From: Symsagittifera roscoffensis
Lineage: Eukaryota; Xenacoelomorpha; Acoela; Convolutidae
Assembly: GCF_963678635.1 (NCBI RefSeq)
Contig: NC_087062.1
Coordinates: forward strand, 72,137,345-72,201,344
DNA length: 64,000 nucleotides
Direction of reading: 5' to 3'
Part shown: in pieces, positions 11,302-20,545 of the stretch
Numbering within the stretch: the first letter of the stretch is position 1
Layout: every line of letters starts with the position of its first letter
The notes under the pieces: generated by a model
Told to the model about the DNA's origin: nothing
The model's input: the letters and a program-made list of their open reading frames with translations, nothing else
Databases searched by the model: none
Position numbers and translations under genes: made by a program

Positions 11302-11570
11302 CTGAAACATTTTTGATTTGAAACAAAAGAATTAAGCATATCAACCAACACAGGGACTTCTTAAACATGCAAAAAGTGAATCGCCAATTATATCAAGTAT
11401 AGATAGATAGATAACAGTTAAAACTTTCGACAGCACAAAAAAGTCGAAGTCGGTGATCAAGCAACTAAGACGACAAAACGATTTCAGACAAACAGTAGGC
11501 CGACAATTTCTTAAAACTGCTTATTTTCCGTTTTTGAAAAAACAATTCCGGGCCGGATTTGAGGGTATTC

Positions 11571-11830
11571 GCACATTTCGCCCCTCACGGGTTTCGCCCC
11601 TCTTAAATCTAATGGCATATTTCGCCCCTCATGAATTAAACACATTTCGCCCCTTAAATGTACATTAAGAAAGCTACGTTAATTAACTGTGTGATAAGTT
11701 AGGGGCGAAACGTGCCAGGACGAAATAAGTGAAATTATTAGGGGCGAAATGTGCGAGGGGCGAAATGTGCCACAAGATTTAAGAGGGGCGAAATGTGTGT
11801 GGGGCGAAATGTTTGTGGGGCGAAACGTGG
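11571..11830. repeat. Fold-back repeat built of TTTCGCCCC / GGGGCGAAA motifs
   Basis: Four TTTCGCCCC motifs (starting 11576, 11592, 11620 and 11645) are followed by six GGGGCGAAA motifs (11702, 11741, 11757, 11785, 11801 and 11817) in the opposite orientation. The flanking bases also pair: the stretch containing TGCCATTAGATTTAAGAG on the complement of the left arm matches TGCCACAAGATTTAAGAG on the right. It is therefore an imperfect hairpin around a loop of about 50 bp. It looks like a fold-back or satellite-derived element; no coding. Confidence 0.85.
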
Positions 11831-11850
11831 GACATTCGGATTGGAGCCGA

Positions 11851-12225
11851 TGCCCTTGGACGTCTCAGGCTTAGTCGTTACCTAAAGAGCAAGTTTGCCG
11901 AAGTAATTAAGAAGTTTGAATATATTATCAATCAAGCTATTGAATGATTCGAAAGATTTATTAACTTAATTCTCAACCTTACAAAAGTGTATCTTCCGAC
12001 TTGATAACGATTGCCCGTCACAAGCATAAAAATCCTATGCCCTTGGACGTCTCAGGCATAGTCGTTACCTCCAAAGCAAGTTTGCCGAAGTAATTAAGAA
12101 ATTTGAATATATTATCAATCAAGCCATTGAATGATTCGAAAGATTTTTTAAACTTAATTCTCAACCTTACAAAAGTATATCTTCCGATTTGATAACGATT
12201 GCCCGTCATAAGCATAAAAAATTGA
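11851..12225. repeat. Tandem duplication, two units of about 187 bp
   Basis: The sequence starting TGCCCTTGGACGTCTCAGGC at 11851 recurs at 12038, and the two units stay similar through CATAAGCATAAAAA near 12220 with scattered substitutions. A small open frame across the second unit is not conserved in the first, so I do not call it a gene. Confidence 0.85.
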
Positions 12226-12471
12226 ACACACCCGATGAAAAAATTAATCCCCACTTTCAGTGGTCGTAACGAAGCAAAAACAGAGCAAAAGAATAGAAAA
12301 TTGTTTTTCGGGGAAAAGTTTAGAGAAATATATATTACGAGTACATGCAAGTTGAGTTCTAGTTCAAAACAGGGATAACCCTAACTTTCGGGAAGAGACA
12401 TGCGGCGGCAACTAGGCCAAAACAAAAAAGCAGACACGGTAGTCGGATAATTAAATTTCTCGGCTCGTTTC

Positions 12472-12496
12472 CACCCCCACCCCCCCCCCCCCCCCA
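12472..12496. repeat. C-rich homopolymer tract
   Basis: CCACCCCCACCCC then an unbroken C run, inside G-alpha intron 1. Confidence 0.9.
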
Positions 12497-12653
12497 CATT
12501 TCAAAATTCCAATTTTCTTACGTGTTATTATGGCTGAATTCGTGATGCTAGTAGAATTTAAGTTCTGAAGAATAAATCTGTTCACAAACGTTAGTTTGTT
12601 ACCCATACAAAATTTCATTCTATTATGACAAGGCAAAAAAATTCAATGCGGGA

Positions 12654-12659
12654 GTGTGT

Positions 12660-12690
<31 letters not shown>
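12654..12690. repeat. (GT)n followed by a 17-base G run
   Basis: About ten GT dinucleotides (12654-12673) run straight into 17 G. This compound repeat could form a G-quadruplex in the intron. Confidence 0.9.
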
Positions 12691-12691
<1 letters not shown>

Positions 12692-12929
12692 TGGAGTGGA
12701 AAAGAGCCAATTTCTCGTCGGGAGAAATTTTTTCACTACCGGGCTTTTGCTCTCTCAAGCATGGGATAACTTTAAGGCCAAATTGGCGAAAAGGTCTTCT
12801 GATTTATATTGATGAAAAACACATAGTCGGAGCTGCGCTTCGCAAACACTAGCCAGAACACGACAGAAAAGCAGCTCTATAAAGTGAAAAAAGAAGAAAT
12901 AAGAACAGAAGCAATAATATTTCCAATGT

Positions 12930-13045
12930 TATAGATAGTGATTATATCAAAAATATCACCTAAGAAGTGAACACTTTTATTTGCGAGTTGGGTTGGAAAA
13001 AAGAATGTCCGTACTAATACACTACGATTTTAATCTTATTAGTGT
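12930..13045. repeat. Dispersed repeat, copy related to 59740-59825
   Basis: AAGTGAACACTTTTATTTGC, then GAGTTGGGTTGGAAAAAAG, then CTAATACACTACG. The same series appears, with a few percent or more of change, near 59760-59822. No coding potential. Confidence 0.6.
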
Positions 13046-13429
13046 AAACAAGCGATCACTGACTCTGTTGGCCAAGTTATATACCTGGAAAAACGTCAAC
13101 CTTCCGATTTGACTACTGCTCAGAGCAAGCGCAAATTTTTTGATTTCCGAAAGAAAACCAAAGAAATTGAAAAAATTAAGATTTAAGAGAATCAAAAACC
13201 AAAATCGAAGACAGCAATTGGTAAATTCTAAAGACTTATTACTCTCAGGATGCGTATTATCGGGCGCCCCTGATGCCTAATTTCGCGTAAAATGTCGATT
13301 TAGATGCGTATTTTAACTGAAATAAAAGACTACATTAGCGTGGGAAAATTTTGAAGCATCAAATTTCGGGCATTGTTAACTAATTAAAATTAATTTCGAG
13401 TTCGCCTCTTAGACCCCGTGATAGGGGAC

Positions 13430-14780
13430 CGACCTTTTACCAGACCGACCTTTGGTGGAAACCCTCATGCGCGAAGGTCCGAATGCGCGAAAATATAAAT
13501 TAGATTTCAGTACTCCAAAATTTGGAAAGAAAGTGAACACTTCCAGGGACTGGGGTATTGAGATTGGCCGAATACAGTGCTGATTCAAATTAACCGGACA
13601 AAATGCTTTAAACTTGAAATTTAAAACGCGTTTTTCTCAAATTGAGTTGAGTGTATGAGAAAACTTTTGACGACAAAACTTGCTTAAAATTTTAGCAGAA
13701 TTAATATGGTGTAATTTGTTTTGCGAAATTCGGCCCCAAAAGTTTACCACAAAAATGGGTCATTTTGGCTTTTCTTATTAAATCAAAAATTACGCCAAAA
13801 ATACTCAGTCGATCACAGCCATAACTATATCAAAGTGAGCCCTTTCCGTAGCCCAACAAACTTTAAGAAAGGTATATTCTCCAAAACCTTGTATAAGTTA
13901 ATTTATTTTGTTTGATAGACAAAAAAGGTCGTTTTTACTATATAAAAATAACAACTAATTACTTAAAAACAATTTTTAAACGGTTTGCAAATTTTTTTTG
14001 GAGAAATTACCCTTCTTAAAGTTTGTTGGGCTACTTAAGGGGCTCACTTTGATATAGTTATGGCTGTGATCGACTGGGTATTTTTCAATTTAACAAGAAA
14101 AGCCAAAATGACCCATTTTTGGGGTAAAATTTTAGGCCCGAATTTCGCAAAACAAATTACACCATATTAATTCTGCTAAAATTTTAAGCAAGTTTTGTCT
14201 TCATATATTTTCTCCTGAACTCAACCCAATTTGAGAAAATTGCGTTTTAAATTTCAAGTTTAACGCCTTTTGTCCGGTTAATTTAAATCAGTTTTGTATA
14301 AAAAACGGCAGAAATATGCAAAATTTTAATATTGCCATTGACTGCCGCAAAATTAGGACAAATTTTACATTTCAAGGGTTTCGTAATGAAAGCGGCAAAA
14401 TGTTTCTTCATTTTCTTCTTTTTAATTGAATAGCAACTGCTTCTTTTTAAAAATTGACTTTCGGCTTATTTTGTTTTCGATTTTTCACACATAATTTTTT
14501 CGCGCATTCGGTCCTTGCCGCATGAGAATAGCCCCCCGACCTTTTACCAGAAAAGTTATAACATGGACCTTTTACCAGACTCGATAAACAAATTTGATTG
14601 ACAGATGCAATGACGACGTTTAGTCTGGTTAAAGATGTTTTCACGGTTTCTCAGCGAAGTTTTGTTTGATGTAACCGCTTCCGTTTCGGATTTCCCACTA
14701 ATTTAAATGTATCTCAATTGAAATAATACATTGTGGTCTGGTAAAAGGTCGGTCTGGTAAAAGACCTAGCCACCCCCCCC
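13430..14780. repeat. Composite repeat flanked by ACCTTTTACCAGACC motifs
   Basis: GACCGACCTTTTACCAGACC occurs near 13428-13450. The same motif is seen in reverse complement near 14733-14765 (GGTCTGGTAAAAGGTCGGTC), with further forward copies near 14540-14580. The inverted placement at both ends, around the long inverted repeat, suggests one non-autonomous element or a nested pair. I could not define exact ends or a target duplication. Confidence 0.55.
13580..14291. repeat. Long inverted repeat, about 300-bp arms with 110-bp spacer
   Basis: The left arm (about 13580-13887) and right arm (about 13996-14291) are reverse complements with scattered mismatches. For example, CTCAAATTGAGTTGAG and AATATGGTGTAATTTG on the left pair with the complementary stretches on the right, and GATCGACTG, AGCCCAACAAACTTTAAGAA and TTCTCCAAAA also match. 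A transcript of the G-alpha intron would fold into a long hairpin here. No coding region. Confidence 0.9.
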
Positions 14781-14789
14781 CCCCCCCCC
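14773..14789. repeat. Poly-C tract (17 bp)
   Basis: Unbroken C run directly beside the right-hand ACCTTTTACCAGACC motif cluster. Confidence 0.9.
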
Positions 14790-15088
14790 ATCCCGTGAGT
14801 CAAAAGAATCAGGTCTAAACTGGTGACATCGATACTTAAATACAAAAAGATAATTACAACCTGAAACTTGAAAAGATTATTAAAACCTGAAAGAACAAGC
14901 TTTCAAAAGATAAAACCAGAAGATGCTCTAGAAGTGAAGATCATCTAGAAGAAGAGATTGTCTAGAAGTGTATACAAGTTTGTTTACGGGAAAAAATGCC
15001 TAGTACGCGATTGCAATACATTTGCTTATCGCAAGGGTATTTTTATGAACAGAACATAAATCAAGTTTAAGATCTTCAAAATACCAGC

Positions 15089-15494
15089 CTGAATCTTTCC
15101 ACAGCATGCTCATAGCTTGTAGGGTTTCAGGAGAAAAAGGCTCGGTATCTCGCAAATTCTGAACAACTTCAAACACATTGTCTGCATCTCGATATCGTTC
15201 CTCAGACGAATATTTGATTCCAAGTGCATCCATAGCGCGCAGCATAGCAACCATTGATTGAATTGTGTTGCTGTATACAACAGGCCGGTACTGTAAATAC
15301 TCTTCTTTGGAATAACCTTCCATATGAATAATTTTCATTTGTTTCACAACCGTTGACTTGCCACTCTCTCCAGCTCCAAGGAGCAGTAATTTAATATCTT
15401 TAGCTGCTGCAATTCCTTCGTTCCTCAGACCTTCTTCAATTTTCTTACTTCTAGCTATAGCTTCCCGCTCTTCTTGACTCATTGTACAGCCCAT
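15089..15494 (-). CDS. GNAO: G-protein alpha-o subunit, exon 1 (N-terminus)
   Basis: Heterotrimeric G-protein alpha subunit of the Gi/o class. It binds GTP and couples seven-helix receptors to effectors at the inner plasma membrane. The ATG is at 15492-15494 and opens [10 protein letters not shown], with the Gly2 myristoylation and Cys3 palmitoylation sites. The P-loop GAGESGKST is at residues 40-48. The helical domain ([28 protein letters not shown]) resembles Go more than Gi, and the numbering (R179, Q205) also fits Go. The three exons sum to 1065 bp, exactly 354 codons plus stop, the standard Go length. A frame continues upstream of this ATG, but a CTTTTTCAG about 20 bp before it suggests a 5'-UTR intron acceptor, so the ATG is the likely start. 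Confidence 0.95.
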
Positions 15495-16389
15495 CTTGTT
15501 TAAATTGGTATCAAAATCTGAAAAAGGCGATCGAATACAAATGTGCAAGTATTCAGTGTTTTGTACATGTTATACGATACTAGAAAATGGGCCCTTCCGT
15601 CATGCGACGGTACGTGCACAGGTTGGATAGGGCCATACCAACGCTATATAAATACATCGACAAAATTTTATGAATAAATCAAGTCTATTTTAATGCATCA
15701 AGAGAATTGTCAATTAAAATTTACCAGAACATACTAGAAAATAAATATAATATATATTTACTAGAAAATAAATATAATCCAGTTTGAAAACGCTTGCTTA
15801 TCGCAAGCTTGATGATGAAACTAATTATTCCGAAAAAAAATCTTTCAACGTTAACTGCGTAAACTTAGACAGACAAAACTTTTTCCCGATCTATCATGCA
15901 ATGACCTCCTACACATCGTTACGTTACGTTTCAAATCGTTCGGTGAGTCAAATTTTTCACGATTTCAATAGCGCAATCCAATTGTTTTTTGAAGCGATAA
16001 GCTCAAACGTGTACATTTTCCTTTTGAACGAATGGCTGGATTGTGTAAATGACTTATCACGAACGCATTCTTGAGTAAGCTCAAAATTGTACCAGTTCCG
16101 TTCAAACGAATGGCTGGATAGTGTAGGTGACTTATCACACACATTCATGATTAATATTCATGTTTCATTTGGAGTAGTTGTATTGAGCTATTGATTTTTC
16201 TAAATTCCCCACATCTGTATAATTTAGCTCATCTAATCTTCTCCGTATTTGCAGCACACTTCCAGTTAATGTTGTGCAAGATTCTCATCTTGTTGTTTAC
16301 AGAACACCATTGTGTCTTTGCCATGTTGTACAGTCTTAAAGCAATCGTTTCTCAATCAATTTTTTTATTGTTTATTATGGTCATTCTTA
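15495..16389. other. 5' flank of G-alpha gene
   Basis: Presumed promoter and 5' UTR region of the minus-strand G-alpha gene. On the minus strand a TATTTATATAG string lies near 15643-15653, about 150 bp upstream of the ATG, but its role is not supported by anything else. An imperfect direct repeat of period 78 bp lies at about 15996-16140 (AACGAATGGCTGGA at 16027 and 16105). No gene seen. Confidence 0.4.
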
Positions 16390-17043
16390 TAAGACTGTTA
16401 GGGCCAGTATTCTTCATTACATTCATCAACGATTTACCGTCATCACTCACCAACTCGTGCTATGGTTACGCAGACGATTATAAAATTGTTGCAACGAACC
16501 CTTCCCTGCTCTAACATGACCTAATCACGATCAACTTATGGTGCAAAGATAATTCCATGAGTCTTAATTTGAAAAAATGTCACAATATAATATTCAAAGA
16601 CCCCCAACTTGACCTAAACATGTATCTCGGTGACCATATACTTGAAAAAACCTGTTCAGAAAAAGACCTTGGTATACAAATAACCAACAACCTAAACTGG
16701 TCAGCACACGCAAAAATAAGAGCCCAAAAAGCAATAGATTGCTTATTTTTAATTAAAAGAAATATTTCAAAATCAGCGAGCTTAAAAATGAAACTGAACT
16801 CCTACTGTGGATATGTAACCCCAATTGTGTCATATGGCTCACCCATATGGAAAGCAAATAAGTGTGAATTAAAAATTATTGAAGATGTCCAAAGAAAAGC
16901 TACACGTTGGATACTGTCATGTAACAACATCAACTATAAAGACAGACTGATTAGATTAAACCTGCTTCCACTGTCTCTCTACCATGAAATGCACGACATT
17001 CCCTTGCTTCATAAAATAATAAACGACCAATACAACTTCCATT
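16390..17043 (+). pseudogene. Jockey/CR1-like LINE reverse transcriptase fragment
   Basis: Plus-strand frame with RT motifs of Jockey/CR1-type LINEs: LLGPVFFITFINDLP, then YGYADDYKIVA with the catalytic ADD. The typical thumb and downstream region follows (SLNLKKCHNIIF, KDLGIQITNNLNWSAHA, KAIDCLFLIKRNI, YGSPIW, RKATRWILSC, YKDRLIRLNLLPLSLYHEM). A stop codon at 16512-16514 interrupts the frame after the ADD motif. The copy begins only just before RT motif 4 and ends abruptly at 17043, where an unrelated repeat starts. It is therefore truncated on both sides and dead. Confidence 0.82.
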
Positions 17044-17044
17044 A

Positions 17045-17270
17045 ATGTCTCTACCACCGTCTGTCTCTTGTTATTTTTGTCGTTGTTCTGTTTTTTGTCA
17101 CTTTTCGGTCAAAAAGTGGCCAAATTTCGTATTTCTCAGAAAAATTCATTGCTTATCGAAATTTTGAAAATTAAAAATTCCGGAATTTCTAGCCTCCTTT
17201 TTAACAGTTTTCAATCGCTAAGGCCTCTAATTCTTTTTTCGTGTTGTGCCGGAAGGTTACGATGTGCGGA
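17045..17270 (+). repeat. Dispersed repeat, copy 1 of 3
   Basis: A segment running from TGTCTCT through CGGTCAAAAAGTGGCC, CGAAATTTTGAAA and CTAAGGCCTCTAATTC to CGTGTTGTGCCGGAA. It recurs at about 43784-44010 and 44992-45218 with some divergence. The same edges in all copies suggest a short mobile or LINE-tail-derived repeat. Confidence 0.8.
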
Positions 17271-18025
17271 ACGTCTCCATCAATGTCTCCATTGATCGCA
17301 TAACACCGGGTTATTGTCAAGTAGTGTTCCACATCTCTTTAATCAATTTTACAAATCGCATCAGAAAAGGAAATTTATCCATTCCACCTCAAATCACTAC
17401 GTGTCACAAATGGCATCATACTACATCTCACTGCCTTTCAACATTTTCACAAAATTTGCACCATGAGGAGTGTCCTAGATAATTTTTTTTTCTGACTACT
17501 TACGTCATCTCGCCATAAAACTTCTTTTCGCTATTGCTGATTAAAAAGTTGGTACGTGGCACGGCCACGCACCCACCAGAATTAACTTAACGTCACTCTC
17601 CAAGTATAATCAGTTATTTATGCTGTCGTCCTCAATATTAAAACCAAGAAACTTTGTGGCTAAGAAAGGTAATGAGGTACTCACCCTCTTCGAGCGAGCG
17701 TACCCAAACCTACCAGGTCGTCACACAGTGAAGACGTGTCATACACAGGTTAAAATTTCAGTCGTCTTTAAATAGGTAAATATACTCACCTAGGCTCTTT
17801 ATATACATATAAATAGCATCGACTAAAATGTTTCACTGTTATTCAACAGTTGCAACAATTCACCAATTCTCAAAGCCTGGTTCAACCAAACTACAGCAAA
17901 ACAAAAAGGTTAAGAGCTTCAATAATCAAACTTGGTTGATTGCTATAAGTTTTAGCATACAAAGACAAGCAAGTTTTCCTCCTTCTTTCTTTACTCTCAC
18001 TCCATCTCATGTTACATTTTTGTCT
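17271..18025. other. Spacer before the GC-rich block
   Basis: AT-rich. No coding region I can assign; short plus-strand frames around 17246-17482 match nothing I recognise. Two donor-like strings lie on the minus strand (AGGGTGAGTACC near 17680 and CTAGGTGAGTAT near 17787), of unknown relevance. Composition changes to GC-richer sequence at about 18.0 kb. Confidence 0.35.
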
Positions 18026-20545
18026 TCATTCCATTGCTTCTTGCCCTTGTTCTTCTGGCTCACTGTCTTCTAGGACTTTCTCCAGCATGTCCACGGAGTT
18101 GCGGGCCGTGCCCCAACTCTCCTGCTCTAACAGCCTCGGTTTGCATCAAGGCAGTGAGTCCACATTCATTTTTTTGCTCCCAATTTCTGCAGAAGCTGTT
18201 GTGCAGACACAGGCTCACATTCCGTTCTAGGTCAGCTCGTAAGACCTCTCTCTTTTCAGCTTCAGTAACACAAGGCGCTCCAGCTACTCGCTTAACCGCC
18301 GTGGTAACAGCGTTACTGTGCGTTAGGAAGGCTCTCATATAAGCTCCCGGTCCTATATCTAGATCGAAGCAATGATAGGCTTCCGTGTTCCTAGACATAT
18401 GACGCTTCGAACATTCATACGTCCATGACGTCATCACTGCACGGAACCAAGGCATCAAAGTTTGCCTTGACCATATCCTCTCAATGGCTTTGGGTAATCT
18501 CAGAACACTGCAGGTGGTTCTGAAAAGATCTAAGTTGTTGTTCATCTTCACGTTGCTTAGCTGCTAAGGTGTTGGCACGGCCGTCTACTGCTCACTCGTG
18601 CCGGCGTTAGTTTCTAACCATCTCACCGCCAGCATGGCACTAACCACCATAATTGACACTAGTTGATTTTGGTCGGGCAACCCCGTGGAGTACAACTCCT
18701 CCAAGTCCCACACTAACACCACATTCCCTCGTTTGGGGTACCATAACGTCTGCGCCAGGCAGTGACAAGGATTTTCCCCATGGGTCATCAAGTTGTTCCT
18801 TCGGGTCCGGTACCGTGAATTTCCCAGCAACAGTTTCACTTCTGTCATGATCCTGTGTACGTCATCTCTTTCATCCATGATTGGGAATTCGGTAAGCAAA
18901 GCTCCGCTCGACTTCTTCTTCTGGAGTTCAGTCACATTGCCAACACTCAAACTCATGAACTCTTCACCCACTACGTCCTGCAACTCGCCTTCAGATCTCT
19001 TCGGGACAGCCGAATGATCTTGTCAGTAAATCATATGACCTCACCGACATCCTGGCCAACCTCACTCACTTTGGCACAGAGAAGAGTTGGTCAACCAACA
19101 CCTGCTGCGTCCTCGCGTCCATCACCACCATGTGCGTAGGGTACCTACTATGGCAATATGGCGCAGAGCTCGAACCCACCAGATGTTTCGAACCAGTAGG
19201 TCTATGATAGGCCTCATTGTCTTTCAAATTCATGTTTTTCTCTAGAGCCTCTCACCAACCTCCAATCTTCTGCTCAGTCTGCAATGCTTCAAGGAACACT
19301 TCCACTCTTAGGGACGTAACTAGCCCATGGGCACGCTTGATGCATTCCAGTGGTTCGATCGGCTCGTCGCACTGTAAAATACCAAGGCCGTGATCAAATC
19401 CACTTCCGTTACTCCGTGACAGTCAGCAATCAACTCCACCTCACTTAGTCCGACACGCTCAACCTCCCAAACAATTGAGCTAGTTGGCGATGCTCCTCAC
19501 TCAGCGTGTTCAGACAATGACCCGAACCACATACATGTCCATCCATTCCACTACTGTAGGCAAGACAGATGCCCTGTCTCAACCAATAACTCGATGGATT
19601 TCCCTCGGACAATTCCGTGGATGGGTTGCTCTTCTGCTTCGCTATTCTCACGGCCAGCAGATGGTGTACCATGGCCAAATCGTGTACACTCGCGTGATCA
19701 TCCAAATCCAATGCGACATCTGCCGTCATATGCCAGATTAATCCGGCGTTTGGATGTGGACACCAGGAAGGCTTCATGAGCTCCCACATGGTTACTAAGC
19801 TGGTCTTCAAGGGACCATCCCAAGAACTACAATCAAGGCTCACTTGCCCCATTAGCTCGGGAACTGAGAGTTCGACCAATCGTTCCTCCAAAATGATTCC
19901 CGGCTTGGGTTGTTCCACCATCAACATGCCAGTTTCCTTGACTCGCTCGACCCAGAAATCAAGTACCATAACCTGCTCATAGTCAAAGTATGCTTCCCTG
20001 GCTTCCTCGTCCACGAAGGGATTGTACGCCATCCCCGGTATGCTTGACACATATTGGAATGACTTCAACTTCCCCAATGTTCCAAAGTCCTTCTGTGTGT
20101 CCTGACTGCTTCAATTGACTCCCGGCTCACAGGAGTCCTTCAGAAAGTTTCGTTCACAATCAACTCCCCCTTGCCGAATGGTCGGTATGCATTCTTCCAA
20201 CACAGGAGTGGGGATACGATCCACCACGAAACTCACAAAGCAAAGGGCATCTTTCGCTTAGCCCAGGCTACTGCCAAATTTTCTCTAGAAATCAACACTC
20301 GCAGGGCTTCCATTAATTCCAGTTCCTCTTCCTTTGATTTCGAGTAGTTGTTGGTCTCATATTCCGATTTCTTGATTTCCATTAAACACCAGGCCAGTAG
20401 TACCTGCAAGTCAGTTCTTGCACAGGGATAGGCCAGGTATGTTACCACCGTCGCAGGTGCATGAATTGTCTCGTCGAAGTATCTTTGGAGGGCCGCCCTC
20501 CAAGAGATTTTTAACAGCTTCTCCAGCCAGATTTCATTTCCGTAC
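18026..20545 (-). pseudogene. Unidentified coding block, 3'-most duplicate (copy 1)
   Basis: Minus-strand fragments I cannot name, in order: LEKLLKISWRAALQRYFDE (20580-20233), MGKLKSFQYVSSIPGMAYNP (20077-19445), MQDVVGEEFMSL (18983-18585), and NNLDLFRTTCSVLRLPKAIE (18551-18060). In a shifted frame the last part continues to NSVDMLEKVLEDSEPEEQ and a stop at 18026-18028, which looks like the true C-terminus. About 2.4 kb of this block (18131-20545) repeats at 20546-23039. Relative to that copy it lacks about 115 bp near 20125. Many acidic/charged residues, no membrane segments. Frameshifts separate all pieces. Function unknown. Confidence 0.65.

Larger units (their letters stand above)
11302..15088 (-). 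other. G-alpha intron 1, inferred GC-AG, repeat-rich
   Basis: A 3787-bp intron. Only a cut after GATTCAG (base 15089) joined to the TTTCAG acceptor (11302) keeps the frame and the conserved WKDSGVQ junction. The donor dinucleotide is then GC (15088-15087), not GT. The nearby GT at 15085-15084 or 15084-15083 would not restore frame with any AG I see near the acceptor. The intron holds the fold-back repeat, tandem duplication, C/G runs and long inverted repeat listed separately. Confidence 0.8.

Noticed and set aside
12018-12350. 110-residue minus-strand frame over the 187-bp tandem duplication
   Set aside because: Not preserved in the sister unit and within an intron; no similarity recognised.
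15643-15653. TATTTATATAG as TATA box of the G-alpha gene
   Set aside because: Position about 150 bp before the ATG is possible, but AT-rich DNA gives many such strings and a 5'-UTR intron is likely; not claimed as a feature.
17246-17482. 78-residue plus-strand frame after the dispersed repeat
   Set aside because: No motif, no start context and partly inside the repeat.
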